Source: Bidens hawaiensis
Taxonomy: Eukaryota; Streptophyta; Magnoliopsida; Asterales; Asteraceae
Direction of reading: 5' to 3'
Assembly (NCBI GenBank): GCA_021521415.1
Contig: JAIQDT010003546.1
Location: 1-64,000 of the forward strand
DNA: 64,000 nt
How positions within the stretch are numbered: the first letter of the stretch is position 1; every line of letters begins with the position of its first letter. The notes under the pieces are model-generated. The model did no database searches. It saw nothing but the letters and a program-made list of their open reading frames with translations, and was not told where the DNA came from. Positions 1 to 11,590 of the stretch are shown here, piece by piece. A program made the translations under genes and the position numbers.

Positions 1-180
1 CGTTAATTGGTACAGAGTGGTTTTACCTATTTGAGAAACTTTCAAACGAACAATTTTAAGGAAATCTTTCAATTTTTTCTTTTACTAGGTTCAAAGATAA
101 TAAATAAAATTGTTTTACAATCACTCCATGCCTGCTAGTGTCTCACAAAGAATAGCCTGTCACCAAATTTAAAGAAAATG
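1..180. repeat. Diverged duplicate of the 1-FEH 3' flank, part 1
   Basis: This stretch resembles roughly 4890-5055, sharing the run around CACTCCATGCCTGCTAGTGT and the following CACAAAG and CACCAAATTT blocks, with scattered substitutions and small indels. The matching copy lies just downstream of the 1-FEH stop codon. The duplicate continues at about 2930-3120, so the copy is split by the material at 180-2930, including the Harbinger-like element. No gene is seen in it. Confidence 0.6.
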
Positions 181-524
181 ATATATTGGTTATTGACTGC
201 GTATGTTAGCAAAAAATATTAATACACCAATTAACACTTTAGTGTACTAAATCCTTCCTAAGTTTTTTTTTTTTCCTTCTAATGGATTTAAAGTGGCTTG
301 AAGCGTTAGTTTCTTGTTTTTGTTTTTTTTCTTGATTGAAACTACAATTTTTTTTGCCATGTAAAACAAAAACCAAACCGGTTAAATAAAAAGTGCAACA
401 ATTATAGAAGTTTTAAAATGTCGAGTATGTTTATTTAAACTTTCTTAGTATGCAAAAAGTCACATCAAAGGTTTGTTGGTTACAAAACCAATTTTCATGC
501 CTTAATTATAATAAGTCGATATTC

Positions 525-645
525 GGTCCAATGATAGCTAGACGATTAGTAGATACTCTCTTCCTTAAAGGTCAAAGATTCAAACCTCGCTGGCAGGGAT
601 TGTTGATTTATGGCAAAGTATATGTTAAAAATAAAGAAAAAAAAT
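525..645 (+). mobile_element. SINE-like tRNA-derived unit
   Basis: An A-box-like segment near 533-547 and a B-box-like segment near 570-586 (GGTCAAAGATTCAAACC) are spaced as in tRNA-derived pol III promoters. The unit ends in an A-rich tail (about 627-645). This is the layout of a plant SINE. The small reading frame across it has no recognisable protein and is taken as incidental. A target-site duplication was not found. Confidence 0.5.
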
Positions 646-936
646 GAATATGTTAACCACCTCAACATCATATGATATTATTTCCAATATCATAGTGGAC
701 TGGCCAATGGACCTTTTATTTGTGATCAAAGACCCAAATATTGGAGTATCACTATTCACTGGTGCAACATATCCAATACTGTTTTAATATGTTAACTTAG
801 TATATCACGTAAGATTTAAACTACTTTACAAAAATATTTATTTCTTCTCCAACGGTTTACTCTACTTTTTACTTTATTTAATCTATATCAGTGTGAGTAA
901 TGCATACTCTCAAATGTTTGTCTCTGATCTCACTTA

Positions 937-2807
937 GACCATGTGTAGTCATAAAGCTCCACTGTCAGGGGTTATGCGCCACGTGACGCCCAGTCAGAGT
1001 TATGGTTTTGTACAAAAACAGGTGTGTCATAACTCTCCACCACCAGGGGTTATGCGTCACATGGCGCCCAGTCATTATTAATTTTATTTGTTTTTTTAAA
1101 TACTAAATCATTTAATTAAATTAACATAAAATTAAAAATTACATTAAACTTCCAAATAAAAAATACATTAAACTAAATTAAAAAAAAATACATCAAATTA
1201 AAATAAAAAAACATAAATAATACTAATAAAACTAAAACTCATTTATATTTTTCTAAAATTTTCGCTCGTCGATTGGCTTTTAGAGATTGGACTATCGGGT
1301 CGTCTTCGGATAGCTCGTTTGATAAAATCTCGATGTCTTTGTCCATCTCATTCCTTCGAAGTAGGTCGACGGCGTCCAAATTTACTTGAAGTCGTTGGGT
1401 TCCAAGTTTGTGTAAATCTTGGAGTCGAGAGTTCATTAATTGGAATTGGCTTTCCAATTCGGGATTCGAACCCGTTGCCGACGACGAACCGGCCCCTTTC
1501 CCCTTTCCTTTGCCTTTGGTTCTTCTACCCCCGGCTGAGGCATGTCGGTAGTATTCACGGGGTCATTATCGCTTAAGTTGAAGTTTCGAGCGTCAGAACG
1601 GGGCGTGTCTGGATCAACCGAAGATGATGTTTTAGACTTTTTTTTACGCGGACCACCTTCGCCTTCGGCTTCGGCTTCGGCATCCAACACCATGCCCCAT
1701 TTTGGGTGATGCCTCAATAGGTCTTTCCAAATGCCAAAGTAGTTGAAGGTCCCGCCGACCTTATGTTGAAACTCAACCAACGCGTTATCCATGACTTCCG
1801 CGTCCGAGACACCGCTACTCCTAGTTCGATTCATCTGAGAGAAAACCGTATGGAAAGCCATGCATTTGGTGTTTATGTCGCCCCATTTCGACAATAGCGA
1901 ATCTTTTTCTCGACGCGAGTCCCAGCCAAGGTTGTGAAACCTCTCTATAATTTTGTGCCAAAATACCCCCGTTTTTTGATAGTTCGCTAAAAAAATAAAA
2001 ACATTACAAGTTTAATGTTTGTTATAAGAAATTTTAAAAAATATATATGCATTTTAAAAACCTACCGCATTTGGCATCTTCCGATATTTGGCACCAAGCA
2101 CGAGCACATAGTACGCACTCGTCGATTCTCCACGCTATCACCGTCTTTTTAACCCGAGGTTCGCCGGTGGACTTCTTTGCGTGTTTTTTCGAACGTCCGC
2201 GTTGGCTCGAACCGCCCTAGGGTTGTGTCTCCGGCACAAACTCGACCTCGGGTTGGGTCTCTAGGGCGGGTTGGGAACCCGAACCCGCAAAAATGTTTGT
2301 CGTTGGGTTTTGAAAACCGGGCACCGCATTTGGCATAGAGCTTTGTAAAAGTGCAACGTACGCGGCCATTTGCGGGTCATACATTTGCGGGACGGGTACG
2401 GTTGGCGTCGGGGCGGTAGATTGGTTCGGTTGTGGATTTTGGTTGGCTTGACGGGCATATTGACCGAAACCGAGAATATTTTGGTTGTTGTTTGGAAACA
2501 TGATGGTAGAAATATTAGTGTAAAAGATATATATATTTGTGTAAATTGGTAGATTGGAAGGAATGTGTTAAAAATATGAGTTTGGTTTGTTTATATAGTA
2601 TAAATATAATTAATTATTTTTTTTTAAAAAAACCCCAACGGCTCCAAGCCAACGGCTCCAAGACCAACGGTATTTTTTTTTGGATCTGAGTGCCATTCTC
2701 GCGTTGTATCTAAAACGCACAAAAAAAATGTCAACATAACGCAGGGGGGATGTACCCCTGCGGTTTCAACATAACGTTGGCCAACAACGTGACCACTACA
2801 CCTGATC
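937..2807 (-). mobile_element. PIF/Harbinger-type non-autonomous DNA element
   Basis: The ends form imperfect terminal inverted repeats: GACCATGTGTAGT at the left and, on the other strand, GATCAGGTGTAGT at the right (11 of 13 match). The flanking trinucleotides are TTA and TTT, close to the 3-bp duplications of PIF/Harbinger elements. Inside both ends are G/C-rich repeats around CAGGGGTTATGCG and CCCCTGCGTTATG. The only gene is a decayed Myb/NAM-associated ORF; no DDE transposase is present, so mobility would need a helper. The family call rests on the cargo gene and the ends, not on a search. Confidence 0.55.
1239..2501 (-). pseudogene. Broken Myb/SANT-like, NAM-associated C-terminal domain gene
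   Basis: Exon 1 runs 2501 to 2066 with an N/Q/P-rich start and then a Myb/SANT-like segment (motifs AWRIDECVLCARAWCQISED). A GT-AG intron (2065-1987) leads to exon 2, which continues the domain (VFWHKIIERFHNLGWDSRR, SKWGDIN) and a conserved FNYFGIWKDLLRHHPKW block, typical of the DNA-binding companion protein of PIF/Harbinger transposons. Its C-terminus is a charged helix ending near 1239. Two lesions are visible: an in-frame TAG at 2217-2219, before the basic SKKHAKK stretch, and a one-base frame change near the C run at 1528-1532 that moves the coiled-coil tail to another frame. The protein is therefore not expected to be full length. Confidence 0.6.
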
Positions 2808-2929
2808 TTTCAAACTGATGGTGTCAAGATGGTACCACTCCAACTGAGAAAGTGGTTTGTAATTTATGTTTTCAAATTCAAACAAACTAATGGTGTCAAG
2901 ATGGTACAACCACAACTAAAAAAGTGGTT

Positions 2930-3120
2930 TGTAATTTATGTTTTTAAATTCAAATGGTGTCATGAAAGATCCATTGAAAATGCTCTTTGTGTCCAAGGGA
3001 CCTTGTGAGTGTGATTATGGATTTATTTATTAACGCTTTATGAAACAAGTATCATATAAGACCTTCATGGTTAAAGAGGGCACCATCTATCGGTACGATT
3101 TAAAAAAACAATAATGAACA
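2930..3120. repeat. Diverged duplicate of the 1-FEH 3' flank, part 2
   Basis: This resembles about 5056-5250: both share ACCTTGTGAGTGT, TTTATTTATTAACGCTTTATG, GACCTTCATGGTTAAAGAGG and AACAATAATGAACAAATA in the same order and orientation. It is the second half of the duplicated flank whose first half lies at 1-180. Confidence 0.65.
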
Positions 3121-3499
3121 AATATTTTTTATTATTATTGTATATTATATTATTTAATTTATCAAAACAACTTTGATTTATATATATTTTTCATCCTAAA
3201 CTATAGTTAAACTCTTATTGTATCCACACAAGAAGTTAAAGGACCATTTTGCAAATATGCCAAAAGTTATATTATATTATTAACAAACTAGAACCCGTAA
3301 CCCGTATTTGATTCAATATCGTGACCCATATTGTTTACTTGAACCCTAATCTTCATATTTTACTTGGAATTGATTGTTGAAGATTGTTTATAGGTATGTT
3401 ACAACTCACATAGACACGTTTAATTAAAGAATAAGATCAATTATCAAATCCCGTTAATGAATATATCACTGTCATTATCATTTACGTATTATACTATAT

Positions 3500-4445
3500 G
3501 GGGTTAGTTAAAACTCAATTAAACGAGCATACACCTTCTTCCTGACCTCGCGACCAATAACCCCATAGTTAATTGTTGTCACATCAGCCTCGTCAGTAGC
3601 ATTCTAACTCAAGAACATGTTGCGACGAGGTGATGGTCGTTCACCATCAACACGTAACAAAAACTGGACTCATTGACGCTAATCCCGAAAGGTTTAACAT
3701 TCTCACATCCTCACTTGTATTTTGTTCATCTAATTAGGTAAGTAATCACTCCCCTATTTTACTTGTTTTCATATGTTTTGGGTGCTTATGCGTACCTACT
3801 ATTAATCGTTTACATACTATATCTTACTATCAAATGCCAACTGTTAATATTTGTGTTGTGTATCAATTGAATGAATATTTGCTATTTGTTAACTTGCTTA
3901 TTTGTTTATTTATCGCATTCTGAGAGGTCCATCATTTATCAATTGTCACATCATGTCGTAGTGGCCAGCGTCCGATCGCAAGACAATGGTTCATCGACAA
4001 CTCAATTATGACAACCAACGCTCGATTCGCATGGCAATGGTTTAGCCGCTCATCATTATTTGTTTACAATATTACATGCTATGGTTTGATTGTTCATACT
4101 CACAGATAACAGTTTTACGATTTTCTATATATTATTGTTAGTGTCAAAACTGGTGATTTTCTCACTTAACCCCGTGTTGACAAACCTTTTCTATTTTGTA
4201 CGCATTTGCAGGTTGGATTATCTATCAAGGTGAAGAACACTTAGTGATGACCTCTAAGATAAAATATATATACAAGATAGTTTAGATTTATTTGTAATAT
4301 TCTATGAATTGATGTACTGATTTGTAAATTTTTATTTAAAATAAATAATTAAATATTGTCACCTTACAATTGCATGATAATACTTTGTGAGTTGTGAACA
4401 ATCAGTTCGTGCCCCGACATTTCCATTTTAGGTTGGGGTGTGGCA
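3500..4445 (+). repeat. Probable degenerate LTR fragment
   Basis: No gene is visible. The stretch ends with TTAGGTTGGGGTGTGGCA, which resembles the 3' end of the O-family LTR (AAGATGGGGTGTGACA). It also contains a donor-like TTAG/GTAAGTAATC near 3737 and an acceptor-like CATTTGCAG/GTTGG near 4212, matching the order of the putative intron inside the O/C LTRs. A decayed related LTR is the likeliest explanation; the left end could not be defined. Confidence 0.35.
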
Positions 4446-4890
4446 CTAGGGCAAGGAGTAAGATCGTCAGTAGTAGAGGTGAGCAAAACCAAACCGTTAA
4501 TCCAAATTAACTATGTATAACCGAACAAAATCGACAGTTATGGTTAAGTGAATATGATTAACCGACCACTCGCTTATGGTTATGGTAATGGTTATGGTTA
4601 ATATGCCATTAACTGACTTTAATTGAACCGAACCTTGTATTTTTATGTTTTTCCAAATTTTTATACCTTTATTTCATTCTTTTATATTATACCTCTTTAT
4701 CCAAATTCAAATATAATATTGTGAAGATATTAGCTCGTTAAAAGCACTCCGTTCCAATTAAACAAAGTATATTAAACAAAGTTAACTTTTGGTTCACATA
4801 TGAACACTCATTAACACAATCAATTTAATTTCCAAGGGAGATGAAAGAAGGCTTGACACGACACAAGTAGTTTTAATCGCGGTCCATTCT
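4446..4890. other. Gene-free AT-rich DNA with TTATGG-type simple repeat
   Basis: The segment contains a GAGGTGAGCAAAACC motif followed by degenerate AACCG and TTATGGTTATGG repeats (about 4470-4640), a composition often seen in small hAT-type elements. No paired inverted termini were found, so no element is called. Confidence 0.3.
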
Positions 4891-5523
4891 TTTCAAGCTT
4901 TAATTTCCGATCGAACAATTTCAACCAAATCTTTCAATTAGATTTCTTATTTTACTAGGTTGAAAGGTTATAAAATAACATATTTGTTTTACAATCACTC
5001 CATGCCTGCTAGTGTCACAAAGTATAGCATGTCACCAAATTTAAAAAGAAAAAAATGATTTATGTTTTTAAATTCAAACATTGTCATGTAAGATCCATTA
5101 GAAATGCTCTGTGTCCTATGGACCTTGTGAGTGTAAATATAGATTTATTTATTAACGCTTTATGAAAAAAGTACCATGAGACCTTCATGGTTAAAGAGGC
5201 CACTAACCATCGATACGATTTTAAAAAAAACAATAATGAACAAATACAAAATGTCAAAATCAATACTCAAATAGTATATTAATGAACAATAATTTGGTAC
5301 AATGGCATCATGTCTTTGCCGTTTTGCGCAAACTATTACATCTTAATAACATAAGAATGCCTAAAAAATGGCCACAAAGTCCAAAATTTTGTACAAGGAA
5401 TAAACCAACAAAGAATGACCTTCATAAAAGAGCTACCAAACTATCTCTTACGGTCTCAATGTTTGTTCTACTTTACCTTTAAACAAGAATATTCTCTTTA
5501 TAATTATAGAGTTTTCTAACACT

Positions 5524-8500
5524 TTACATTGCACTTTTTGCAGTCTGATCAACAACAAATTCTGCACTTTTCATACTCCAAGCACTCATTTGAGAAATCT
5601 TAACACTTTGAGACCCATTGTTAAATGCAAAAAGATGAGCCTCTTCATAATTAACAAATTCAGGGTAAATTCGGCTTGTAATGCATGTCTTTCCTCCAGC
5701 TCCAAAACTCTCGATAATAGAGTGATCTATCTGTAATATTCAATAACCAATGGTTCAAAAATCAAAATGCATAAACAAATCAAAGGGGTTTCAATAATTC
5801 AAATAAAAATAGAAAATATATGAAAATACTAATCGAAATCCAAGTATGCACTATGCAATTTGGATATTTACGCTCATTTAAACATTAAACAAAATTTACG
5901 TACCAAGTTTCGGAGTGAGATCTCATTGTATTGAGGGTCTATGTCAACAAACCCACCAAAACTTGTTGTGTCGATGGTACTTCTGACCGTAGACCTTTTA
6001 AACAAAAAACGAGTATATAATGACAATTTAATAATCACAGCGTCAACCTTTTAATCTATCAACAAAAAAAAAATAGTACTAACCTGCTAAGGTCGCTACA
6101 CATGAGTACATAGTACCGTCCGCTTTGACTTTGAAAAACTCTAAAAAAGATTGCGGTTTGTTCTTTCAAATCCTTAGATGCCATAGCCAACACCCCAAAC
6201 GGCCCAAACGCACCCTTGCTTGATGCACCCCTTTCGGTACATAATACTTGCGGGTCAGCCGAACTCGTATCCAAAACCTCAGCCTCTTTTAGATCCTCCA
6301 GTTTAAACGAGATCGTAAAATCCGCCTAAAAAAAAGTTAAAAAACAAAACCATGTCAAAGATCATACAACTATACAACCAACAACGGATAACGTACAACT
6401 CTTATTGCACAAGGTACAAACCTGAGAAGCAGTAATCCCCTGTATTTCAACAACAGATCCAGATGTAAGCTTCTTGTTTTGTAGCTTAACTTCATTTTCA
6501 TGAAGTGATTCTATCTCCTCCACTGGCCATTGGATTAATTGCTTTCCACTTCTATCAATCCATAGCGCCCTTGGAAATGTCTAAAAATATAAAAATTAAA
6601 ATTAAAATTAAAATTATTTTCAACTACTCCTACTCCTACTCCTACTCCTACTCCTACTCCTACTCCTACTCCTACACGACTCCAAACTAATGTACCTGAA
6701 GACCAGCCCATCCCTTTTCAATATCGTCATCTTGCGAATCTTTCTCGGGAACCCAAGCCCACAAAACCCTCCTATTCTTTGAATCATCGAAAAATGACTT
6801 CGAAGCATAAAAGTTTCCATAATCGTATCTTAAATCCAATGTGCTCCCACTTAAACTAATCCCATTTTGCGGCAAAAAGTTTTCACGATCGGGAGTATAC
6901 GTCCCGATCGTGTACCAATCATGCCCTTCAAACCCGGCTTTCATCACATGCTTCACACTCCCACTATAAGACGAGGTATCCACCCCGTTGGTACTATTCA
7001 ACGAGACAGGAAAAAAATCGGGACACTCCCAGGTCCCAGTACTAGCAGCCCCACCAGCAAGGGGCTGCTCGTACCGGGTCCAGTTTAGAAAATCCGTACT
7101 TTGGTACAAAAACGCCATACCGTTGTTGTCACGGTCACCACCGACAACAATCCTCCACACGCCGTCGGACCCCACCCATGCAGTACTGGGGTCACGGAAA
7201 CAGTCGTCTTTGACCCCAGCTGGTGGGGTTATTATTGGGTTTCCAGGGTGCTTGACCCATTCTCGTAAGAATGGGTCAGAGAGGTTTTTGGGCCACGCGA
7301 GGTCTTGGACTTGGCGGGATTTTGAGTCGCTGCCAGTGTATAACATGGCGGGAATGTTTCCTGGGAGGATGGTAGCGGATCCTGACCAGCAGCTGTTGAT
7401 GTCTGCTTCATCTGTTGGGTAGATCGCGGGGTCAAGGTGGACCCAGTTGACTAGGTCGTGTGATACAGCGTGGCCCCACACGATGGTGCCAAAAGTGGCG
7501 CCTTCAGGATTGTATTGGTAGAAAAAATGATATACTCCTTTGTATAACATCGGTCCTGCTTGCAAAAAGTATATATACATCAATACAAACCGACCTATAA
7601 AATTTATCAATCAATCAATCATACCCAGTTAAGTCCCACCAACAGCAAAGCTATAAGTAGGGTCTGGGAGGGTGGGATGTAGGCACACCGTACCTCTATC
7701 CAACGGGATAGAGAGGTGGCTTTCAGGAGACCCTCAGCTCTGTAATACATAAGTATGAGGCAAAATGCATAGGTCGTCCTCTACCCCTAATCTCTCCCGA
7801 AACACAACATTTATTATAAAGTTGTTAATATTTTTATTATAAAACTGTTAATCTTTATAATGACAGTTTTATAATAGTTCTTATTATTAGGGAATTTGGG
7901 TAATAAAGATTATTATATTTTTGTTTATATGCTTTAACACAGAAAAGCTTTTGATTAAAAACATGCAAGAATAAGTATTAAAATTATAATAATTGATTAT
8001 CGTCACTTCTGATCAATCTTTTTGATATAATAATGTTATGAAATGATTTTTAGTATACGTATAATTTATTGAATAACTCAGAAGTAAAACCCATATTTCC
8101 AAGTTTTCTTAGTCTTATCCACTTATATTTACGATAATAATAAATAATACAGAAATGGGTAACAAAGAATAATAAGTAAAGAAAAAGTGGGTCTCGGCGG
8201 CGGGATGCGATTTCGATTTTTCCACCTTTCTTGCGTATTTGGTGGGATCCTTTTCTTACTCATCACCTTATCCAATCAAATTAATAAAAATATATAATAT
8301 TTTTGTTAATATTTTATTTATTTATATTTATATTAACTAATAATCTTAATATCAACCTTGTACTATAGATGGGGTTAGTGCTCTATTAAGTATTTAGAAA
8401 TGCAAAGCGTTTAAACATCTTAGGTTAAGCGGGTTTGAAAGGTTTTAATTTCGAGTCTAACAAACGTGAACATCTAAAAAATTTGCCATTCAAAAAAAAT

Positions 8501-8978
8501 TATGTACCGTGTACCAAAAGATGACGTTTTATGACGATTCTTAATAAAATATGTATGCAACAAGAAAGTAACATAGTGGATTTCTTTGTAACTAAGCAAT
8601 GGAATCTAACCAACATTTAATAAATACTTTAGTTGTATAAAATTTAGTTGTATAAAAGAAATATGAACTCACCATTGGGATCTGCAAATTTCCATCCAAC
8701 AACCGATCACATCCATTTAATGCAAGACAAACGAAAAATTAATTAGCTACAATAAATACATCAACAAAAAAACTTTGAAAAAAAATATTAAAAAAGATAC
8801 CATTCATCCAATTGCTTGGTGGTTGAAAATGGAAACCGGTTCGATATGGTTGTTCATTCTTTTGGCTTGGCAGAAATATCCCGTCTATCAGGCTCCGACC
8901 AGTGGCATTATTGGTCGGAGTGTGGGAGACGAGGACAAGAAAACATAGAGTAAGAAGAGAAGAAAGATGTTTTCTCAT
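5524..8978 (-). CDS. 1-FEH: Fructan 1-exohydrolase-type GH32 enzyme, seven exons, 581 aa
   Basis: Exons on the minus strand are 8978-8801, 8681-8673, 7555-6696, 6580-6422, 6325-6084, 5994-5904 and 5730-5524; all introns are GT-AG and the frame stays open to TAA. The protein starts with a signal peptide ([19 protein letters not shown]), so it should be secreted or vacuolar. GH32 catalytic residues are present: the nucleophile Asp60 in NDPNG, Asp184 in FRDP and the acid/base Glu239 in WECPDF, whose proline places it with the cell-wall invertase/FEH branch. True cell-wall invertases carry TYDxxKD, where Asp and Lys bind the glucose of sucrose. Here residues 281-288 read TYTPDREN (Thr283, Arg286), as in chicory 1-FEHs. 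The expected role is removal of terminal beta-2,1-fructose from inulin. Length is normal for the family, no lesion is seen, and several N-glycosylation sequons are present. A defective invertase with another role is the main alternative. Confidence 0.88.
6622..6677 (-). repeat. (TAGGAG)n hexanucleotide microsatellite in 1-FEH intron 3
   Basis: About nine units of CTCCTA (plus strand) lie within the 114-nt intron between exons 3 and 4, starting about 20 nt after the donor site. The transcribed strand copy is (GGAGTA)n, rich in GG tracts. Two spurious reading frames with YS and RS repeats arise from it. Confidence 0.9.
7637..7750 (+). mobile_element. SINE fragment in 1-FEH intron 2
   Basis: The block around GTAGGGTCTGGGAGGGTGGG and the later GATAGAGAGGTGGCTTTCAG and GACCCTCAGCTC match a sequence pattern that recurs in many plant genomes as an Au-type SINE. 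It sits antisense in the 1,117-nt intron 2 (8672-7556), close to exon 3. The ends are not clearly defined. Confidence 0.55.
8673..8681 (-). other. Nine-nucleotide mini-exon (exon 2) of 1-FEH
   Basis: The minus strand reads TTTGCAG/ATCCCAATG/GTGAGT. With the last base of exon 1 and the first two of exon 3, the exon supplies the DPN of the catalytic NDPNG box. Plant acid invertases and FEHs are known for this 9-nt exon, one of the smallest in plants. If it were skipped, the frame would stay open but the nucleophile Asp would be lost. Confidence 0.92.
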
Positions 8979-9063
8979 GATGGATGTTTAAGGGTTTGTA
9001 GGAGAAAGGATTTGTGGTGGGGTGAATGTGAATTGTGAATATGAGAATGATCCATTTGGTTGC

Positions 9064-9070
9064 TTTTATA
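9064..9070 (-). promoter_or_regulatory. TATA box of 1-FEH
   Basis: TATAAAA on the minus strand lies 86 bp upstream of the ATG at 8978. Transcription should start near 9035-9040 and give a leader of about 60 nt. A CAGTTAC MYB-type core lies just upstream, near 9085-9095. Confidence 0.7.
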
Positions 9071-9100
9071 GACTTTTAGCTCAACAGTAACTGCCGAATT

Positions 9101-10050
9101 ATTTATATTTTACACCCTTGTACTTTGGTCACTTTTTGATAACTGACCGGGTCCACCACGCACTTTTTGATTATACCTTCATATATAAATTTTATATTGT
9201 ATGGTCTCTAGAGGACCCATTGTATATTTGTATAGCCGTATAGGACTTTGAATATCAATACGTCATAATCGTCATATCACAAAGTTGAATAAAAAATATT
9301 GAAATTGCATTATATTTCTTAAATATGGTCCAAAATATAGGCCCATACGGATATGACCACTGACCCATCATGGATGAAATGTACGTTGGGTGGCAGCCAT
9401 ACCTAACATACCGTTGGACGGTGGTTACTTCAAACGTCGTGTCGGACACACACATTAGCCTCCGGACACTAGTATAAATATTTGGTGGTCCGAAAAGAAA
9501 ATATTAGAACGTGCACTCTGCCTTTGCTTAAGCCTCGAACGCGAATTTCGTGTATTTAAGTAACTGTGAGTGCCTGTGACTATTCTTGTGTTTTAAGTTA
9601 GGTTTTTTTTTCCACTATCTATACATCAACGAAATCGATTTCTATTTGTTTTATTATAGTGTTGTTTTTGCATTGTTTAGAGGGTTTACAAATTTATATT
9701 TTTTATTTAGTTTTGGTATGGTAATGTACTTAAGAAATATCACCAGCCGCAACGCAACAACTTTTACCTAGTTATTACGATTTTTACTAGCGTTTAGTAT
9801 ATTCATTGATCAGTGTATATCTTTTTAAAACCTTTCAGTGTCTTCTCTTTTTGGCTTTTAAACAATATACACCTGTTTTAGTATTTTCAATTTTTGTTAC
9901 TAGAAACGTTCTTTATTATAAATGGTGTGCCTGATAATATTAAAAGATGTACAACTTCATAGTTTGAGCAAATATTGTAGTTTTTGTTTTGACACGGATG
10001 CATCAAACAATTTTGTCCCAAATATCATGGTAACTTTGTATCTTTGATGT
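9101..10050. other. Gene-free DNA upstream of 1-FEH
   Basis: No coding sequence, RNA gene or repeat boundary is recognised. Short reading frames at 9255-9455 (minus) and 9586-9771 (plus) have no recognisable motif. The proximal part presumably includes distal 1-FEH promoter sequence. Confidence 0.5.
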
Positions 10051-11195
10051 GCTAAAAATAGTCAAATAATTATTAACTAAAATTATACTAATCTAGACAC
10101 TAAGTAATACTCTAGACCTTTAAACTTAACTTAAACTACTAACCGGCAAGTGAACCGATCGACTCTAGTACAGCTAAGTAAGTCCGGATATCGAACCCAC
10201 GAGACTCTTTAAGTTACGAAACTAGCAAACAAGACTCAACTACAAGACACGACTATTTATTGATAATATTTTAGGGTGAATTTAATACTAATAATTTAAA
10301 ATTCTAAATAATAATTAACTAATAATAATTAACTTACTAATAATTAACTAATGATTACTTAATTATTAAACTAATAAAAAAACTAATTAAAACCTAACCC
10401 TAATTAATATAATAATAATAAAACATAATCATAACCTTAAACTAATTATTTAATTAATAAAACCTTAACCCTAATTACTTTGAACTAATAAACAATTTAG
10501 AAACTTAGATTAACTCAGATGATAAAGATAACTATCCAGGCCAGAATCCCCAAAGTTACGGTTATTAATTAAATGAAAAACTCAAGTTATGAAACTGGGA
10601 TCATTAAATAAACCATTGACAGAAAACCCGAACAGGACCCTTGAACTTTAAGAAGACGCCTATGGATTTCTAACAAGTTTTAAAACTCACCAGTTTTATG
10701 AATTAAACTTCCTTACGGTAATTTAATAGCTTATGTCTAAGTATCTTTATGACGAAAACCTACCTTACAGCGCGGAATTCAAAGATAGCAAAGCAGACTC
10801 AATTAACTTAATAGACTAAGCTGACAATCAAACTTAGAAGAACTCCTTACGAAGAATTAAATCTAGAAATCCCAACAAGTAAAGATCTATCAATAGCCTA
10901 TCACCTTACAGCTTTTTAGACCAGAAGCTCACTTTTATCTGTTTAATTGATTTTATTGTTTCCATGATTTTAATCGATATTAATCACAAACTAGTCAAGA
11001 ACACACAGTAAATGACATAACAAAACCCTATCATATGAAACAATCAAGAAGGACAATGTGAAACAATAAATTCAAGTAAACAAAACCAAGCAATCAAACG
11101 CATCAATTAAATCAAAACTCAACAATTTACTTAGAACATAAAATCCATAACGAAACGAAATCCAAACAAAATCAAACCTAAGGTTTATCACGACC
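10051..11195. repeat. Old LTR-like sequence, left part
   Basis: The segment has the composition and phrases of Athila/Tat-type LTRs (for example GTGAACCGATCGACTCTAGT and CCGGATATCGAACC), followed by TAAT-rich sequence. It ends at the O insertion point and appears to continue at 59276. There is no gene. Its ends could not be located. Confidence 0.35.
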
Positions 11196-11388
11196 TAGAT
11201 TGTAACATCACGGAAATTTCGAGCCAAAAATGTCAAGATTCCAAAGTCAAGGGACCAATTTTGCCAATTTCCAAACTCGAAGGTCTAAAATGAAAATTCT
11301 GATTCTTTGGCCCATCGCGATACGCGGCGGCCTTAGAATCAAGGTCATCCCGTATCGCGATGACCATCCTGACACATCGTGACACGTG

Positions 11389-11480
11389 TGCCACGTGGCA
11401 GACGATGGCACAATGTGTCGCCACGTGTCACCACGTGGCAACACGTCCGCCACGTGTTGCCACGCGGCACAACGTCCGCC
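11389..11480 (+). promoter_or_regulatory. G-box/ABRE-type array in the O LTR
   Basis: Several ACGT-core elements occur in about 90 bp: CCACGTGGCA, CGCCACGTGTCA, CCACGTGGCAAC and GCCACGTGTTGCC. These are binding sites of bZIP and bHLH factors in stress, ABA and light responses. The equivalent array is in the 3' LTR (about 57465-57585) and in both C LTRs (about 18177-18256 and 53770-53880). Confidence 0.75.
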
Positions 11481-11582
11481 ACTTGGCAGGTCTACGTGGT
11501 GACTCAGGCAACCTACGTCGCGCTACACGACAGGCTTGCCAAGGAGGCCGTCGCGTACCGCGACAGGCTTCAGAATTTTGTC

Positions 11583-11590
11583 TATAAATA
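11583..11590 (+). promoter_or_regulatory. TATA box of the O 5' LTR
   Basis: TATAAATA is followed by GCAGGTCCGGGACTTCATTC. The same TATAAATAGCA..GTCCGGG context is conserved in the 3' LTR and in both C LTRs, which supports it as the promoter core. Confidence 0.8.

Noticed and set aside
450..647. 65-codon reading frame
   Set aside because: It overlaps the SINE-like unit with A and B boxes and has no protein motif.
4466..4640. hAT-type MITE
   Set aside because: The GAGGTGAGCAAAACC start is suggestive, but no matching inverted terminus or 8-bp duplication was found.
6505..6820. Short frames with YS and RS dipeptide repeats
   Set aside because: They are translations of the intronic hexanucleotide microsatellite and its flanks.
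5524..8978. Cell-wall invertase as the name of the GH32 gene
   Set aside because: The WECPDF box fits, but the sucrose-binding Asp/Lys pair is absent and the sequence reads like chicory 1-FEH.
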